This document shows, in pieces, positions 11,241 to 22,659 of a stretch of DNA of 64,000 bases. Where the stretch lies: the NCBI GenBank assembly GCA_036245525.1, contig BTPG01000004.1, positions 164,592,008 through 164,656,007 of the forward strand, in the 5' to 3' direction. Numbering within the stretch: the first letter of the stretch is position 1; each line of letters starts with the position of its first letter. The position numbers and the translations under genes are program-made. The notes under the pieces are model-generated. The model had not been told where the DNA came from. It did not search any database and saw nothing but the letters and a program-made list of their open reading frames with translations. Source of the DNA: Semisulcospira habei (taxonomy: Eukaryota; Mollusca; Gastropoda; Semisulcospiridae).

Positions 11241-11278
11241 AGTAGTTGGCCTCCGTGCGGGCCAGTCTCCGAGAATTT

Positions 11279-11702
11279 AATAATAATAATGCATAGCATT
11301 TATATGGCGCATTTCTCATATTTATAATATAACTCAATGCGCAGAATGTAGCCGCGAACTGAACCCAACAAGCACGCTCACGTGAATCACACGCACTCAC
11401 TCACACACTGTACGTAAACACAGAACATTCACGTGGTGCTAAGGGCAAGCTCAAGCGAGCTACTGACGGTATTTGGAAATCGTTTTGTATTTGAAATTTT
11501 ATTAAGTTGGCTGAAACTGATACCAAAGTGGAGGGGGAGGAAGAGCCGGAGTACCCGGAGAAAGAACCCCCGACGGTCCGCCCGAATTAACGGTGACACT
11601 TACTAGAGGAGAAAAATCCGACGCCGGAACCCGGAATCGAACCTCGCACCTTTAGCATTGGTGGCAGGCGCCTTGACCACTGCGCCACGGACCGCCCCAA
11701 TT
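11279..11702 (-). mobile_element. tRNA-derived SINE, about 424 bp
   Basis: On the minus strand a tRNA-like head (11626-11698) has exact Pol III boxes: A box TGGCGCAGTGG (11677-11687) and B box GGTTCGATTCC (11633-11643). A central block around CGGGTACTCCGG (11520-11575) resembles the conserved central domains of several invertebrate SINEs. The 3' part (11293-11470) is shared with 30975-31170. It ends GCGCCATATAAATGC plus an ATT-repeat tail. Head and tail might be two abutting elements. Confidence 0.65.
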
Positions 11703-11713
11703 TAGACTTGGCT

Positions 11714-11722
11714 AGTCTCTGT
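11714..11722 (+). repeat. Target-site duplication, left
   Basis: AGTCTCTGT here is repeated exactly at 15066-15074 on the other side of the RTE-like element. Confidence 0.75.
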
Positions 11723-14700
11723 TGGGGTGTAGAGTGTTCATGGAGAAGTAGTACCTTTGACTTTTCAGCCAGCAGCGCCTCTTGGGGCAGGCGGGAGCAC
11801 TGGTCTTCACATGGCACTCAACTCTCACAGCTGGCTCCAGGTCCTTTACCTAGCCACACCCTGGTAACCGCTTCTGCTGGCGGGCGAAACGTTGTGAGGG
11901 GCTGACGCGTCTCTCAGTCAGTTGAAATACTTGGAGAGGAGACGGGCGCCGCCAAGTTCGCCTAAGCCCATTGAAAGGACTGATGGACAAGCAACAGAAT
12001 AAGAATAACATGCCGGATCGGTCGGGGCCCGGATCACCAACGACCGCGCACCCCATTGGAGGTCTCCAGGGTGGGGGCGACAAGTGTGTTACTGGAACCA
12101 AACCCACCATCAAGCTGCCCACGCAAGGAATAACTATCGGAACTTGGAACGTTCGCACACTCTACCAGTGCGGCAAAGTGAAGGAACTCACCCACGAGTT
12201 GAAGCGCTATCGCTGGGACATTGTAGGACTTGCAGAAGTTCGATGGACAGGCTTCGGAGAAACAACAACAGATGAAGGCCATAAAATCTGGTTCAGCGGA
12301 AAAGAAACCAAGCACGAACATGGCGTAGCTTTTATCGTAAGGAAAGAGGTGGCTGGAACTGTCATCAGCTGCACCCCCGTGTCAAGCAGACTAATCTCCA
12401 TCCGCATCTCCGCCCGACCGCACAACATCACTATCATTCAAGTATACGCTCCAACAGCAGATCATGATGATGAAGAATTAGAAGAATTTTACGAACAACT
12501 GGACAACATCATCAAGAAAACACCTAAGAAAGACATTCTGACTGTCCTCGGTGACTGGAATGCAAAGATCGGCCCTGACGCCTACCAACAATGGGCAGGA
12601 ACAGCTGGCAAGTTTGGCCTTGGAGAAACAAACGACAGAGGCCTGCGACTTTTAGAGTTCGCACAGAGTCACCGTCTCACCGTTGCTAATACCCTCCATC
12701 CACACAAGAAGTCAAGAACAGTGACATGGCAATCGCCAGGAGGCCTGGTCCATAACCAGATTGACTTCATCTTGCTGCCTCGACGATTCAAATCCAGCAT
12801 TAACAAAGCACAAACGAGGTCCTTTCCTGGCGCTGATATTGGCAGCGACCACAACCTCGTCCTTACTAGCCTCAAGTTGAAGCTGGCATTGAAACGAGAT
12901 AGCAAGAGCCCTCGCATCAGATTCGACCTCCAGAAGCTAAAAGACCCGGAAGTAGAAGAGCTCTTCCAAGCCCAGGTGGGAGGCAGATTTGCAGCCTTGG
13001 CTACTTTGGACTGTGACGTAGACACCCTTGCTGGAAATATAAAAGAGGTGTTACTTTCTACAGCAGAAGAAGTGCTGGGGAAGCAGAGGAAGCGCAAACA
13101 GCCCTGGGTCACCGATGACATCCTCGATCTCTGTGATGAGAGGAGAGCCTGGAAGAAAAAGAGAGGCCAAGACCTCACATCAGCAAACAAGTACAGACTT
13201 GTCAACAAGAAGATCAGGAAGAGGATGAAAGAAGCCAAAGAAGATTGGATTGAAGACCAGTGTTGTAGCGTGGAAGAGGGCATGGCAAACGGCAACAGCA
13301 AGAAGGCTTATGAAACGCTAAGGACCCTCACCAAGACTCAACAGCGAACAGCCACAGTCATCGAAGACAGCAGCGGCCAACTCCTTACGGAAAACACTGC
13401 TGTACTAAACAGATGGACTGAGTACTGCCGAGACTTGTATAACTACAAGGCTGAGCCAGACACCAGCATCCTCCAAAACAACCAGGCTGGGGCCAGGAAG
13501 GCTGAAGACCTGCCAGTGTTAGCTGAAGAGGTGGAAGCAGCCGTACGCGGCCTGAAGGGAGGAAAGTCTCCAGGTGTAGACAACGTACCTGCTGAACTGT
13601 TGAAACATGGAGGAGAAGTAACAACGAAGGTCCTCACTACACTCTGTCAAAAGATCTGGGAGCAAAAGAAATGGCCAGTAGAATGGACACAGTCTCTAGT
13701 GATCCCGCTCCCCAAGAAAGGAAACCTGAAACAGTGCCAGAACTACAGAACTATCAGTCTGATAAGTCACCCTAGCAAAGTAATGCTTAGAATCATTCTC
13801 AACCGCCTCAAAACTTTCGCCGAGGAACTGCTGGCAGAAGAACAGGCTGGCTTCAGAGTTGGAAGAAGCACTGTAGAGCAGATTTTCAACTGCCGCGTCC
13901 TGATCGAGAAACATCTGCAGCATCAGCGCGAACTCTACCACAACTTCATTGATTTCAGGAAAGCATTTGATCGCGTCTGGCACGACGGACTCTGGCAAGT
14001 CATGAGATCGTTCAACATAGAGGAGGGAGTGATCCAAATGATAGAAGCGCTTTACAAGAACGCCTGCAGCGCGGTTCTACTTAACAATCAGTCAGGCGAG
14101 TTCTTCAGGACGACGATCGGTGTCCGTCAAGGATGCCTGCTCTCTCCTGTCCTTTTCAACATATTCCTGGAGAAGATCATGCAGGAAACCCTCCACGACC
14201 ACCATACTTCAATCTCTATTGGTGGCAGATCCCTGTGCAATCTTCGATTCGCAGACGACATTGACCTCATGGCAGGCAGCAATAGTGAGCTCCAAAACCT
14301 GACAGACAAACTTTCAAGTAGCGCAGGGTCTTATGGCATGGAGATCAGTACGGATAAAAGCAAAGTGATGATCAACACCACAAGCGACAGCAGCAGCAAC
14401 ATTCACATGAACGGCCAGAAGCTAGAAGAGGTCAATAGCTTCAAGTACTTGGGAGCCACCCTGTCCAAAGACGGTAGTTGCATAGCAGAGATCCGTATCA
14501 GGATAGGTACAGCAACATCCGCAATGGCCAGGCTGGACAGGATATGGCGAAGTAACTCCATCAGCTTCACCATCAAGTACAGGCTTTACAAGTCCCTCGT
14601 AGTGTCTATTCTACTCTACGGCTGTGAGACTTGGACACTGCTTGCAGACTCAGAAAAGAAAATCCAGGCCTTTGAGAACAAGTGCCTGAGGAAGTTGCTC

Positions 14701-15065
14701 CGCATCTCGTACCGCGAGCACAAGACCAACGAATATGTACGGAGCATCGTCACTTCCCTGGTGGGCCCACATGAACCCCTTCTGGCAACCGTGAAACGGC
14801 GCAAGCTTGCTTGGTTTGGCCACGTGACCCGACACAACACCTTGTCCAAGACTATCCTCCAAGGCACTCTCGAAGGAAGTCGTCGGCGAGGTCGTCAGAG
14901 AAAGAGTTGGGTCGCAAACATAAAAGAATGGACCGAACTCGAGATGCCAGACTTGCTTGCCACCGCCCAAAATAGAACTCAGTGGAGAGCACTGTCTGTT
15001 GCTGCTGCCTTTCAGTCCCCCCAACGCCCAGTTCGGGCAAGGGACTGATGATGATGATGATGATG
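11723..15065 (+). mobile_element. RTE-like LINE, full length, ORF open
   Basis: The element is 3343 bp, flanked by an exact 9-bp duplication. It has a short 5' UTR, one long ORF and a TGA-trinucleotide tail beginning within the stop codon (15046-15065). A length near 3.3 kb, a single EN-RT ORF, almost no 3' UTR and a trinucleotide tail are all typical of the RTE group. The open frame and exact duplication suggest a recent insertion. Confidence 0.8.
11971..15048 (+). CDS. Endonuclease-reverse transcriptase of RTE-like LINE
   Basis: The 1025-residue protein copies element RNA into nicked target DNA. The N-terminal apurinic-type endonuclease starts near residue 54 (GTWNVRTL, then LAEVRWTG) and includes VYAPTADHD, LGDWNAKIG, NQIDFILLP and GSDHNLVL. 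The reverse transcriptase (about 500-860) shows GKSPGVDNVPAELLK, QAGFRVGRSTVEQI, FIDFRKAFDRVWHDGLWQ (motif A), GVRQGCLLSPVLFN (motif B), LRFADDIDLMAG (catalytic FADD) and FKYLGATLSKDGS. The C-terminus carries RRKLAWFGHV and a basic RRRGRQRKSW. No stop or frameshift is present. A start at 11971 or at the internal Met of NNMPDRSG is equally plausible. Confidence 0.88.
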   Translation: MKGLMDKQQNKNNMPDRSGPGSPTTAHPIGGLQGGGDKCVTGTKPTIKLPTQGITIGTWNVRTLYQCGKVKELTHELKRYRWDIVGLAEVRWTGFGETTTDEGHKIWFSGKETKHEHGVAFIVRKEVAGTVISCTPVSSRLISIRISARPHNITIIQVYAPTADHDDEELEEFYEQLDNIIKKTPKKDILTVLGDWNAKIGPDAYQQWAGTAGKFGLGETNDRGLRLLEFAQSHRLTVANTLHPHKKSRTVTWQSPGGLVHNQIDFILLPRRFKSSINKAQTRSFPGADIGSDHNLVLTSLKLKLALKRDSKSPRIRFDLQKLKDPEVEELFQAQVGGRFAALATLDCDVDTLAGNIKEVLLSTAEEVLGKQRKRKQPWVTDDILDLCDERRAWKKKRGQDLTSANKYRLVNKKIRKRMKEAKEDWIEDQCCSVEEGMANGNSKKAYETLRTLTKTQQRTATVIEDSSGQLLTENTAVLNRWTEYCRDLYNYKAEPDTSILQNNQAGARKAEDLPVLAEEVEAAVRGLKGGKSPGVDNVPAELLKHGGEVTTKVLTTLCQKIWEQKKWPVEWTQSLVIPLPKKGNLKQCQNYRTISLISHPSKVMLRIILNRLKTFAEELLAEEQAGFRVGRSTVEQIFNCRVLIEKHLQHQRELYHNFIDFRKAFDRVWHDGLWQVMRSFNIEEGVIQMIEALYKNACSAVLLNNQSGEFFRTTIGVRQGCLLSPVLFNIFLEKIMQETLHDHHTSISIGGRSLCNLRFADDIDLMAGSNSELQNLTDKLSSSAGSYGMEISTDKSKVMINTTSDSSSNIHMNGQKLEEVNSFKYLGATLSKDGSCIAEIRIRIGTATSAMARLDRIWRSNSISFTIKYRLYKSLVVSILLYGCETWTLLADSEKKIQAFENKCLRKLLRISYREHKTNEYVRSIVTSLVGPHEPLLATVKRRKLAWFGHVTRHNTLSKTILQGTLEGSRRRGRQRKSWVANIKEWTELEMPDLLATAQNRTQWRALSVAAAFQSPQRPVRARD

Positions 15066-15074
15066 AGTCTCTGT
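15066..15074 (+). repeat. Target-site duplication, right
   Basis: AGTCTCTGT, identical to 11714-11722, immediately after the TGA tail. Confidence 0.75.
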
Positions 15075-15532
15075 AAAGAGTTACTCGATAAAATTTGGCT
15101 AGAGAGACTCAAATTCCTTTTTAAAAATTATTTAGTTCCGCTGCGAGTGACTGTCGGTATAAATACCAAGGGTATGCCACCCGAAGATGAGCTCGTCGGC
15201 GGTGGAGGTTCACGGCTTTACTGACAGTCTCTCACGGTTGGTCCTTAAAAGGATCGAATTAGCATTGTGAGATCATTATGTGAGACTGCCAGTGGCCGTT
15301 GGAAATGCCCGTGAAGGCGGAGTATGCCCGTGAAGGCTGGATGTCAGTAGTGGCGACGGTAGTGGCGGCTTTTTGAGAAGTTGGAGAGGGGTGATGGGTG
15401 CCAGTGTAGTGGCGACGAAGACCTCTGGCACCGCAGTTTGGAGAAGCGTAGAGTGGCGGGTGTAGTGGCACGGTAGACCTCTAACACCGTAGGATAGCAG
15501 TGGCGTGGGATAGAGAAGACAGCAGTAGAGTA
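15075..15532. other. Non-coding DNA after the RTE element
   Basis: No gene is recognised. The stretch 15340-15480 is rich in repeated GTAGTGGC-type phrases. It leads into a segment that recurs at 23190-23415. Confidence 0.4.
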
Positions 15533-15740
15533 GCAGGCAGTGGTAGGTAGGTAGGTAGGCAGGAGGGCCCAGTGTTGCAGACGGGTGGCGTTTCGCTTCG
15601 GCCGTGAGTTGGCAGCTGGTGAGTAGTATTCAGTGGTGGCGTGTCTTGGCTGTGACCGACAACGACAAGCAAAGAGGAGTTAGTGACGAGGCCGACGTTT
15701 TTACTGATGTACGCCGTTGTGCGTGCCATACCGTGGCTTT
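15533..15740 (+). repeat. Dispersed repeat R1, copy 1
   Basis: GTTGCAGACGGGTGGCGTTTCG, the phrase AACGACAAGCAAAGAGGAGT and following sequence recur in the same orientation at 23190-23415. This lies directly upstream of the candidate gene start at 15788, so it may be its 5' UTR or promoter or an independent repeat. Confidence 0.7.
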
Positions 15741-15787
15741 AAAGGTCCTGGTTCAGCAATTAGTGTGTAGAGGACAGCGAAAAAAAA

Positions 15788-16953
15788 ATGTCAAAGTCCC
15801 TACCTGACACAGAAAGTCAGTGCAACCCTGACAGGGCCCCGTTAGATGGGGTCCCCGAACACGCACGTTACTACAGCTGCTGTAGAGTGTCAGACGTCCC
15901 TGACGGCTGTCACAGTTCACGCAAACAGGTATACACCACCCAGCTGCCTAAGGTCACTTCCAGTTGCATCTGTCCGTGCATGGTAACATCCAATTCCCGT
16001 GCAACTACGAAGAATATCCAACTTTCACTTTTGCCAACTGGGGAGGTACGGCCGAGCCGACGTCCAAAAATTAATGGTCCAGCGAATGGTGGCGGTAAGT
16101 CCAACATGATATGGCGTCGTCTTTTCACGTTTCTTGTACAAATATTACTTGTGTTGGCAAGTATATTTCCAACAACAACAAACACCCATGCCGAATGTAG
16201 TTGACGTCGTGTTTACAAAGGGAAGCTACTCGTAAATATGTATATTACAGGGGACACCACTCTAATGCCCACTTCCTTGTCAACAACAGGTAGACCTATA
16301 GCGATCGTAATGTTATGTGTGTTCTGGCGTACAGGACAATAATTTCGGAGGAAGTGATGACTGAGGAAATAACTGCAGACCACAGTGCTGAGAAGTTGGC
16401 AGAATACATCGATGAACAAGACGAAGAATAGATTGGTAATCTTAGCCTCACTGTTCGTCTCTTCCGTAGTTACTCGGTCACTACTATAACAGCTTGTAAC
16501 TGTTCTTTAAATTTTCTCTCTTTTATAAATAATTGTAATATTTTCTGGGCACTTTGCTATTACACATATTTGTGTTATATACATAAATGAAATATGCGAT
16601 ATATTCTGAGCTCAGGTTTGATGTAAATTCAGAAGTTTCCACTCTTAGTTGCGATTTGTTTTGGGGGTTGATGGCGGTTGTTTTTGTGTAAATATCTTCA
16701 GAACGCCACAGCGTTTTCTAGTACAAAACCCTTGTGTGTATTACATAACTATACAAATACCAGTCATTTGATTATTTTTCAGTGCCACACCAAATGAGCT
16801 CACAGAGCAGCAAGCAGTGTGTTATTTCTGTGGATACATTTGTGAAGCTAGTACAAAGTGAAAGTGAAAGTGCATCAGTAATGGAACACCACCCAATCCC
16901 ATCACAAGACATAACATATAATCGCATTGGCAATGGCAAGGTAAATTGTGAAC

Positions 16954-17020
<67 letters not shown>

Positions 17021-20000
17021 ATGTGTGTGTGTGTGTGGCTTGGGACACAGTGTACAGCTGGCTTATATTTAGAACAAAATGTACAGCTGTCTGAATAGAA
17101 TTAAATATACAGCTGTCTGAATAAAAAAACAAAATATGCCTGCAGTTGTCTGAACACAGACAAAGTGTTCAGATGCATGTCTGAATGAAAACAAATGTAC
17201 AGCTGCTCTCTGTATAAAAACAACATCAGCAATTGTCTGGATGAGAATATAATAAACAGGTATAGATAAGGATACAATATACAACTAGGATCAACCTAAA
17301 ACATATTTGTTCACAAAAACAGCACATTTCAGTGTGATGAAATAGAGCAATACATGTATGTACATAATTCATTATGAAACTCGCAATCAGCGTGGGCTAT
17401 TGTAAGTTGGCTTAGTTGCCACTGATACATGATGTATTTCTCATATTCAGCATGCACTCTTCTTTTCCTGAAACCACAGGCTTAGGAACAGGAGAAATAT
17501 GAGTGACAAAAACTTATAATATTATGTTTGTATATAAAAAATATTCTATTGCGAGTCTTACTGTAAATCATATATGTATTGTTATATTGTTCCATATCAT
17601 AACACTCAAATGTGCTTCTATTTTGTGACTAAGCCATTTTTAGAAAGCCACATGCACACATGTGTATTTATTTCTTTTTCATTTTCCCCATTACTGTGTT
17701 TATGCTTTTTTTCTGGACAGCAGGGCTGCCACAAGGTCAGGTGACATGGAACTGGTGAATGCACAGACTGGCATCGAGTTTCTGAAGACAGCAAGACCTG
17801 TCCGATAAGTTGTCACCGACAGAGTTCTACTGTAATCTCCTGCTACTTTCAGGTAATGATGATCAGTTTGGTGGCATTTGATTTTGAAGTATGGTACACC
17901 TTCTTGATTTCACAAAATCATTTTTGCTTGTAAAAGTCCAATCACAGCACACATAAAGTAGCATATAGTGTCATGGAAATATTGCTGTCACAATACTGTA
18001 AGTTATGATTTACATATGTGACTGTTTCCTCCACACTGTAAGTATATTTACAAGTTGACAGTAAACATAATTATCATGGTGCCATGGTGTTTTTTTCTCC
18101 CAAGTCTTCATAACAGCTAGTGCTAGCTACCTGTCAGTTTGCCACTCTGTAATGCATGTATCTTTTATTCCAGTATCAAATAGATTTGTATATTATTGGA
18201 TCATTACCTTGATGTGTTGCACAAAGGCAAGCAAATTGCATGAAGTTGAGTTGAGCTGTGTGTTTACATGGAGGATATATCCTTGAGTGTATGCAGAACA
18301 AAAACACATGACGCTGTTCTGTCATCGAAACAACCTACTCAGTATAAACTGCTGCTCGTGTATTTTCACTTTTGTGCTTTTGTCAGTTTGAGGTTTTGCT
18401 TTATCTATTCATTGGCCATCTGTTTTCAGTTTCTTTGCTGCTGCCAAAGGCTAAACACCACTTGAAACAATGGATAAAGCCTGTTATCAAGCATCACCAC
18501 ACATTACGAGCTTCCTTGCCAGGCACAATCAAGGTATCATGTCTTATTTACGCACTTATTTTGACTTAGAGTTTAGATATGTTTCAGTCTCATCATTGAG
18601 TGTTAGTCAAGGGGATGTATCTATGTGGTTGAAATGGCCCAAAAAAACTTCAATTGGCTACGAAGGCTACACAATGCACAACATACTTACCATCCTTGAC
18701 TTAGTTCAACCACCAAGATTGCAAGCAGTATACCAAGACTAGCAACAGGCACTCTGTGGCATACCAGGTAGCAGAACAGAAATATACATGCATATAGTAT
18801 GTTACACACGTGTGCAATTTCTGTTACAAGTGCAGTATTGTACATGTCATTTTCAGTATCATTACAGTACATGTATTTGTATAAATATACTATTTAGGAT
18901 TGTGACACTGACCATGCAAACTAATTTTTTGTTATGGCAAGTCGGGTGCCGAATTCCTGTTCGTGTGCACTGTTCACAGTATGTAGTTATGACAAGGATG
19001 GAAAATGAAAGCAGAAAGCAGACATGTATGCGATTTATGAAGAAGAATGTCCAAATGTATTGAAAACAAAGAATGTCCAACACTTTTCTTTTACATTCAA
19101 CTTTAATACTTTCTTGTGTAGAGAGTACAAAGTGCACAATATGGAGTATCATTACATGCATGTGTTTATTTATTCATGTCCCAACTACTTGTACAAACAG
19201 ATGTAAACAATCTCCACACCCATGACAGAAAGTAAATTTTAAATGTAAATGAAAATGTTCTTTTCATTCTGTTTTTTTCTCATAAAGGAATGCTCTGTGG
19301 CCGTGTATCCCCAATGCCTCACTGATGGAAAGCTCTGCAGTTTGTTACAGTATCTACGCAGTACAGATGATAGAGTGAGCGACGAGTGGATGTGGTTTTT
19401 CAGCAGAAGCAAAGACTTGGAGGTTGGTTGCACACATACACAACCAGATAGTGCCCTCAGGTAGTTTAGATTGGGGCTTGGAAACCGCCATCTGATTATG
19501 GCCACCTGATAAGAGCGACAGTGTTTTCTGTTGCCAGGCCCCATATGGCTCTCATGCCACAACTGAAAAAAATCTGTATGCAGTGTTGGTAATTTTTGAA
19601 TGCCATTATAATGTGGGATTTTTATTTGCAAATGTGCTGCTATAAATTTTGATGCTGCAAAATTTGACTTTGTTCTGCTTCTTACAAATATTTAGAAAAG
19701 TTGGTTCTTCTGTTAACTCGATCAGCTTGATCAAATTCAGTAGTTCTTGTTGTCCATTATTATGAGACAATTCCCACACAAACAGTAGGCCGGATTGTCT
19801 TCACTGGTGATGCGCTGATAAGGTGTCACCTCTACTCCCACATACGATATGGTCACCAGGGGCTGCTCATCGGTTGAGTGCGTCTTTTAGTCTCCCCCAG
19901 GGAAAATTTGGCTATGTTGGCCTGAAAACATATTCATATAATATCATGTTACCAAGCAGCATTGCAAACTATTTACGGTTGTTTTCATGATGAGTAGATT

Positions 20001-20289
20001 ATACTGGCATATACCTGGTAGCCAAGTAAACTCCTCTAGAACAGTGTTTGCAGTATATCTTTACATGTACTGACCTTTGCTTCTTGTCTTGCAGCTGCCT
20101 TCTGAGAGCAAATTGGGGCACTCTGCACTTGCATCAGGCATTTTGCTGTTCCAAAGTTTCTCTGTAACGTTGCTGCTAACGCCCCTGCAGTTTGGTGACA
20201 TGTTTGACACTGGCCAGTCTTTTGTCTCTTCACTGGTTGGACCTGTCCATGAAGGCTGTCTGTCTGCTGTGGAGTCATGGCAATATTAG
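15788..20289 (+). CDS. Candidate six-exon gene, function unknown
   Basis: Six segments join in one open frame: 15788-16094, 16783-16940, 17792-17852, 18430-18533, 19288-19422 and 20095-20289. They total 960 nt, predicting 319 residues. Each junction has AG/GT and phases agree (1, 0, 1, 0, 0); the donor GGCG/GTAAGT at 16095 is strong. The exon 3 acceptor at 17791 is weak. Segment 1 is cysteine-rich (SCCRV, CICPC), segment 4 is basic (LPKAKHHLKQWIKP), segment 5 has DEWMWFFSRSKD, and the last ends SAVESWQY-stop. I do not recognise a family. Exons may be missing, especially between segments 4 and 5, and chance assembly is possible. Confidence 0.38.
16956..17037. repeat. (GT)n microsatellite
   Basis: GT run with a short ACAT interruption, just after the donor of candidate exon 2. 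Confidence 0.95.
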
Positions 20290-20313
20290 CATTTTGGTGG
20301 ATAGCAAAATTTA

Positions 20314-20314
<1 letters not shown>

Positions 20315-20402
<88 letters not shown>
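20315..20402. repeat. (TA)n microsatellite
   Basis: Pure TA run of about 44 units, 26 bp after the predicted stop of the candidate gene. Confidence 0.97.
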
Positions 20403-20406
<4 letters not shown>

Positions 20407-22245
20407 TGCATGTGTACCCATGTGAGTGAAATGTGACACTGTCAGTGTCCATACAGTGAAAATCTTGCTTTTCACACACCACGGACGCACTGGTGTTTGT
20501 CAGCTGGAACTGGCAGCAGCGCCAACATGTAAACTGAGCAGTCACCATGATACAAACTGTTTCTCAACTTCCTAACTGCCCCCCCCCACCTCACCCCACC
20601 CCTCCATACTCCCCCCCCCCCCCCCCCCTCATTTCACCCCCACTTACCAAAACACAGAGACCAAGTTTGAAAGACAGCATCATAAGCAAAATATACCATG
20701 CATATGATTCAATGACATCACTGAAATTGTTTCTTTATAATTAAAATGGTTGTCTCTGTTCTGTTTGTGTTTTTGCCTCATGTATCATTACAATTATATA
20801 TAGTGCTCGAAGTAAAAGTGTACATGTACATTGTTCTGTAGAGAAGAACCCTATGCAGAAAGAAAGTCGCTTAGAAATGACAGTTACAACATAATTTTTT
20901 ACTAGATAATATGAATAAAATTGTGTTGTAGCTGTCTTTTCGAAGCGTCTTTCTTTCTTCGTTAAGTTCTTCTCTGCATTACACACGCTTCGCAGTCACC
21001 ATTTTAGTCTGGACTATGTGGTTCTGTAGGATACATAAACTACTTGGTCTTGTTGAGAATGGACGTACTCATTTCATTAAAAAATCAACTGTATTTTACT
21101 ATATCATCATGGTCATTGTGCTTTTATTTATGTATACACTTATTGATGTACTTGACAATTTTGGTGAACTCATAAGAGAAGCCTCACAATGAAAGGCATT
21201 TTTGACAGTTTTACTCAGTACAGACATAAACAAATAAGCCATATGTTGAAGTGTATTTGAAAACAATGTTTTTGTCACAAAATAAAGATCAAGTAAGATA
21301 TATCTCTTGCTGTTGTGAACTGATATATTTCCTTGATATTTATTTTTGCGGGTTGAGTCATTTCAGTTTTCTGATAGAGAACATTGTTATATGAAGTGAT
21401 CAAAAACAAATCCCACATGGTTTTCTGTCAGTGCAAACATAGATAAACTATGAATCAAATATATTGTGGTTAGAATACCAATTACATATATCTGTTTACT
21501 AACATTTATTTTGTATCTCATAACCATAGCATGAGATGAAAGAAGCCTAATGCTCCAGCCAAAAGGGTGCATGATGCCAGCTTGCTTTCATCTGCCTCCT
21601 ATAATCAATCATGGGGGGGGGGGGGGGGGGGGGGAGAGTTCGCCCAACCCCCCAAAATGGGAAAATTAGATAACATTTAAGTATTTTGGATCGGGGGCAT
21701 AAAAAATAATTATATGGTCTTTTTAAAAAAAAAAGGTATAGATTATTGGTATGGCGAAGGCTGGACCCATTTGTTGCAACCCTGTATCTAATTATTTTGA
21801 AACTTGCCTCTCGTTTGTTTGTGCACCCTTTAGCTTGCAGTTGGTGTATGGTTGGTTGCCGTCAGGCACTTGCATGAGGTACGCATTGGGCAGGGTGCAT
21901 TGCATGTGCATAAACAGCAGTTGGTCTGGGGAGAAAATATTATCACTGTACTCAGCAAGTTTGCAGACAGTAATTATCTTTTGTGATACAAAAGAAACAA
22001 CAACAAACCAACAACAACAACAAAAACAAGATGAGAAGTAATCGACAAAGCAAATATTACCTAGTGCTTAGATTCTTATTATGTAATCAAATTTTATGTC
22101 CGTGTAACACACACGAACAGGCACAATCACATAAATGGGTGACAGTCTTCAGTCCTAGAAACTGATTCAGCTTTTCAAAATCCCGGAGAGCTGAATTTCA
22201 GCTGTTTGGTTCAGACAGAACGGGCCTTCAGCCAGCCTGTTCCAA
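20403..22245. other. AT-rich non-coding DNA
   Basis: No gene is recognised. It includes a C-rich tract (20580-20645), a G run (21614-21634) and a segment at 20922-21020 (TTGTGTTGTAGCTGTCTTTT) that recurs at 35518-35615 and, in part, 38315-38390. AATAAAG at 21283 could be a poly(A) signal for the upstream candidate gene, but this is unproven. Confidence 0.4.
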
Positions 22246-22315
22246 AAGCAACAGGCATAAATTCTCATGAGCCCCTGCATCCGGCAGGGGCTCATGAGAA
22301 TGTATGTCTCTTGCT
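22246..22315. repeat. Family B palindrome
   Basis: AAGCAACAGGCATAAATTCT pairs with AGAATGTATGTCTCTTGCT across a CATCCGG loop. The central arms CTCATGAGCCCCTGC are perfect. Confidence 0.8.
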
Positions 22316-22659
22316 GGCCATGGATTTATGGGGCATATTTATGGACCGTTTTCATTCATTTCATATTGTCGCAGAGTCACCCATGCACATCACATCGTTG
22401 CATGATCGCCTGTAAATGATCTCCCAGGCTTTTGTGCAAAATAAAATCGTTTTGAGGTGGGCATTTCCGCGTTGCTTAGCACGGGAGTGCTGTCCCTTAC
22501 AACAACATTATCTAGTAGCTTCCCTTGGTAAAAATGGCAACTACCATGAGGGACTTGTTGTTCGCAAACGCTTTCGAGGAAACATTGTTTTGGATAAATG
22601 CGAGGACATACGAAATGAGAAGACCACGCTATAGCATGTTTGACGTACCGTCATCATTC

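Larger units (their letters stand above)
5816..11278 (-). mobile_element. I/Nimb-like LINE, decayed, internally deleted
   Basis: On the minus strand the order is Gag with zinc knuckles, apurinic-type endonuclease, reverse transcriptase, RNase H and a short AACG/AATG-type tail (about 5790-5815). A Gag-like ORF1 together with a C-terminal RNase H domain is characteristic of the I group of LINEs; the assignment to Nimb is only probable. Many frameshifts fall in homopolymers (T/G run at 7169-7223, G runs near 8433, 9823, 10224 and 10953). The N-terminal part of the endonuclease is missing. The copy is inactive. Confidence 0.8.

Noticed and set aside
11626..11698. Functional tRNA gene
   Set aside because: The internal boxes are exact, but the sequence continues into SINE body and tail without a Pol III terminator.
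15846..15928. Alternative first exon starting at the ATG of MGSPNTHV
   Set aside because: Its phase joins exon 2 in a frame that stops after about 25 codons.
17722..17791. Alternative exon 3 starting at CAGGGCTGCC in the candidate gene
   Set aside because: It meets an in-frame stop in the required phase; the acceptor at 17791 keeps the frame open, though it is weak.
20036..20548. Long minus-strand frame with Ile-Tyr repeats
   Set aside because: The frame is open because of the TA dinucleotide run; the flanking residues have no motif and the opposite strand carries a better splice-supported exon.
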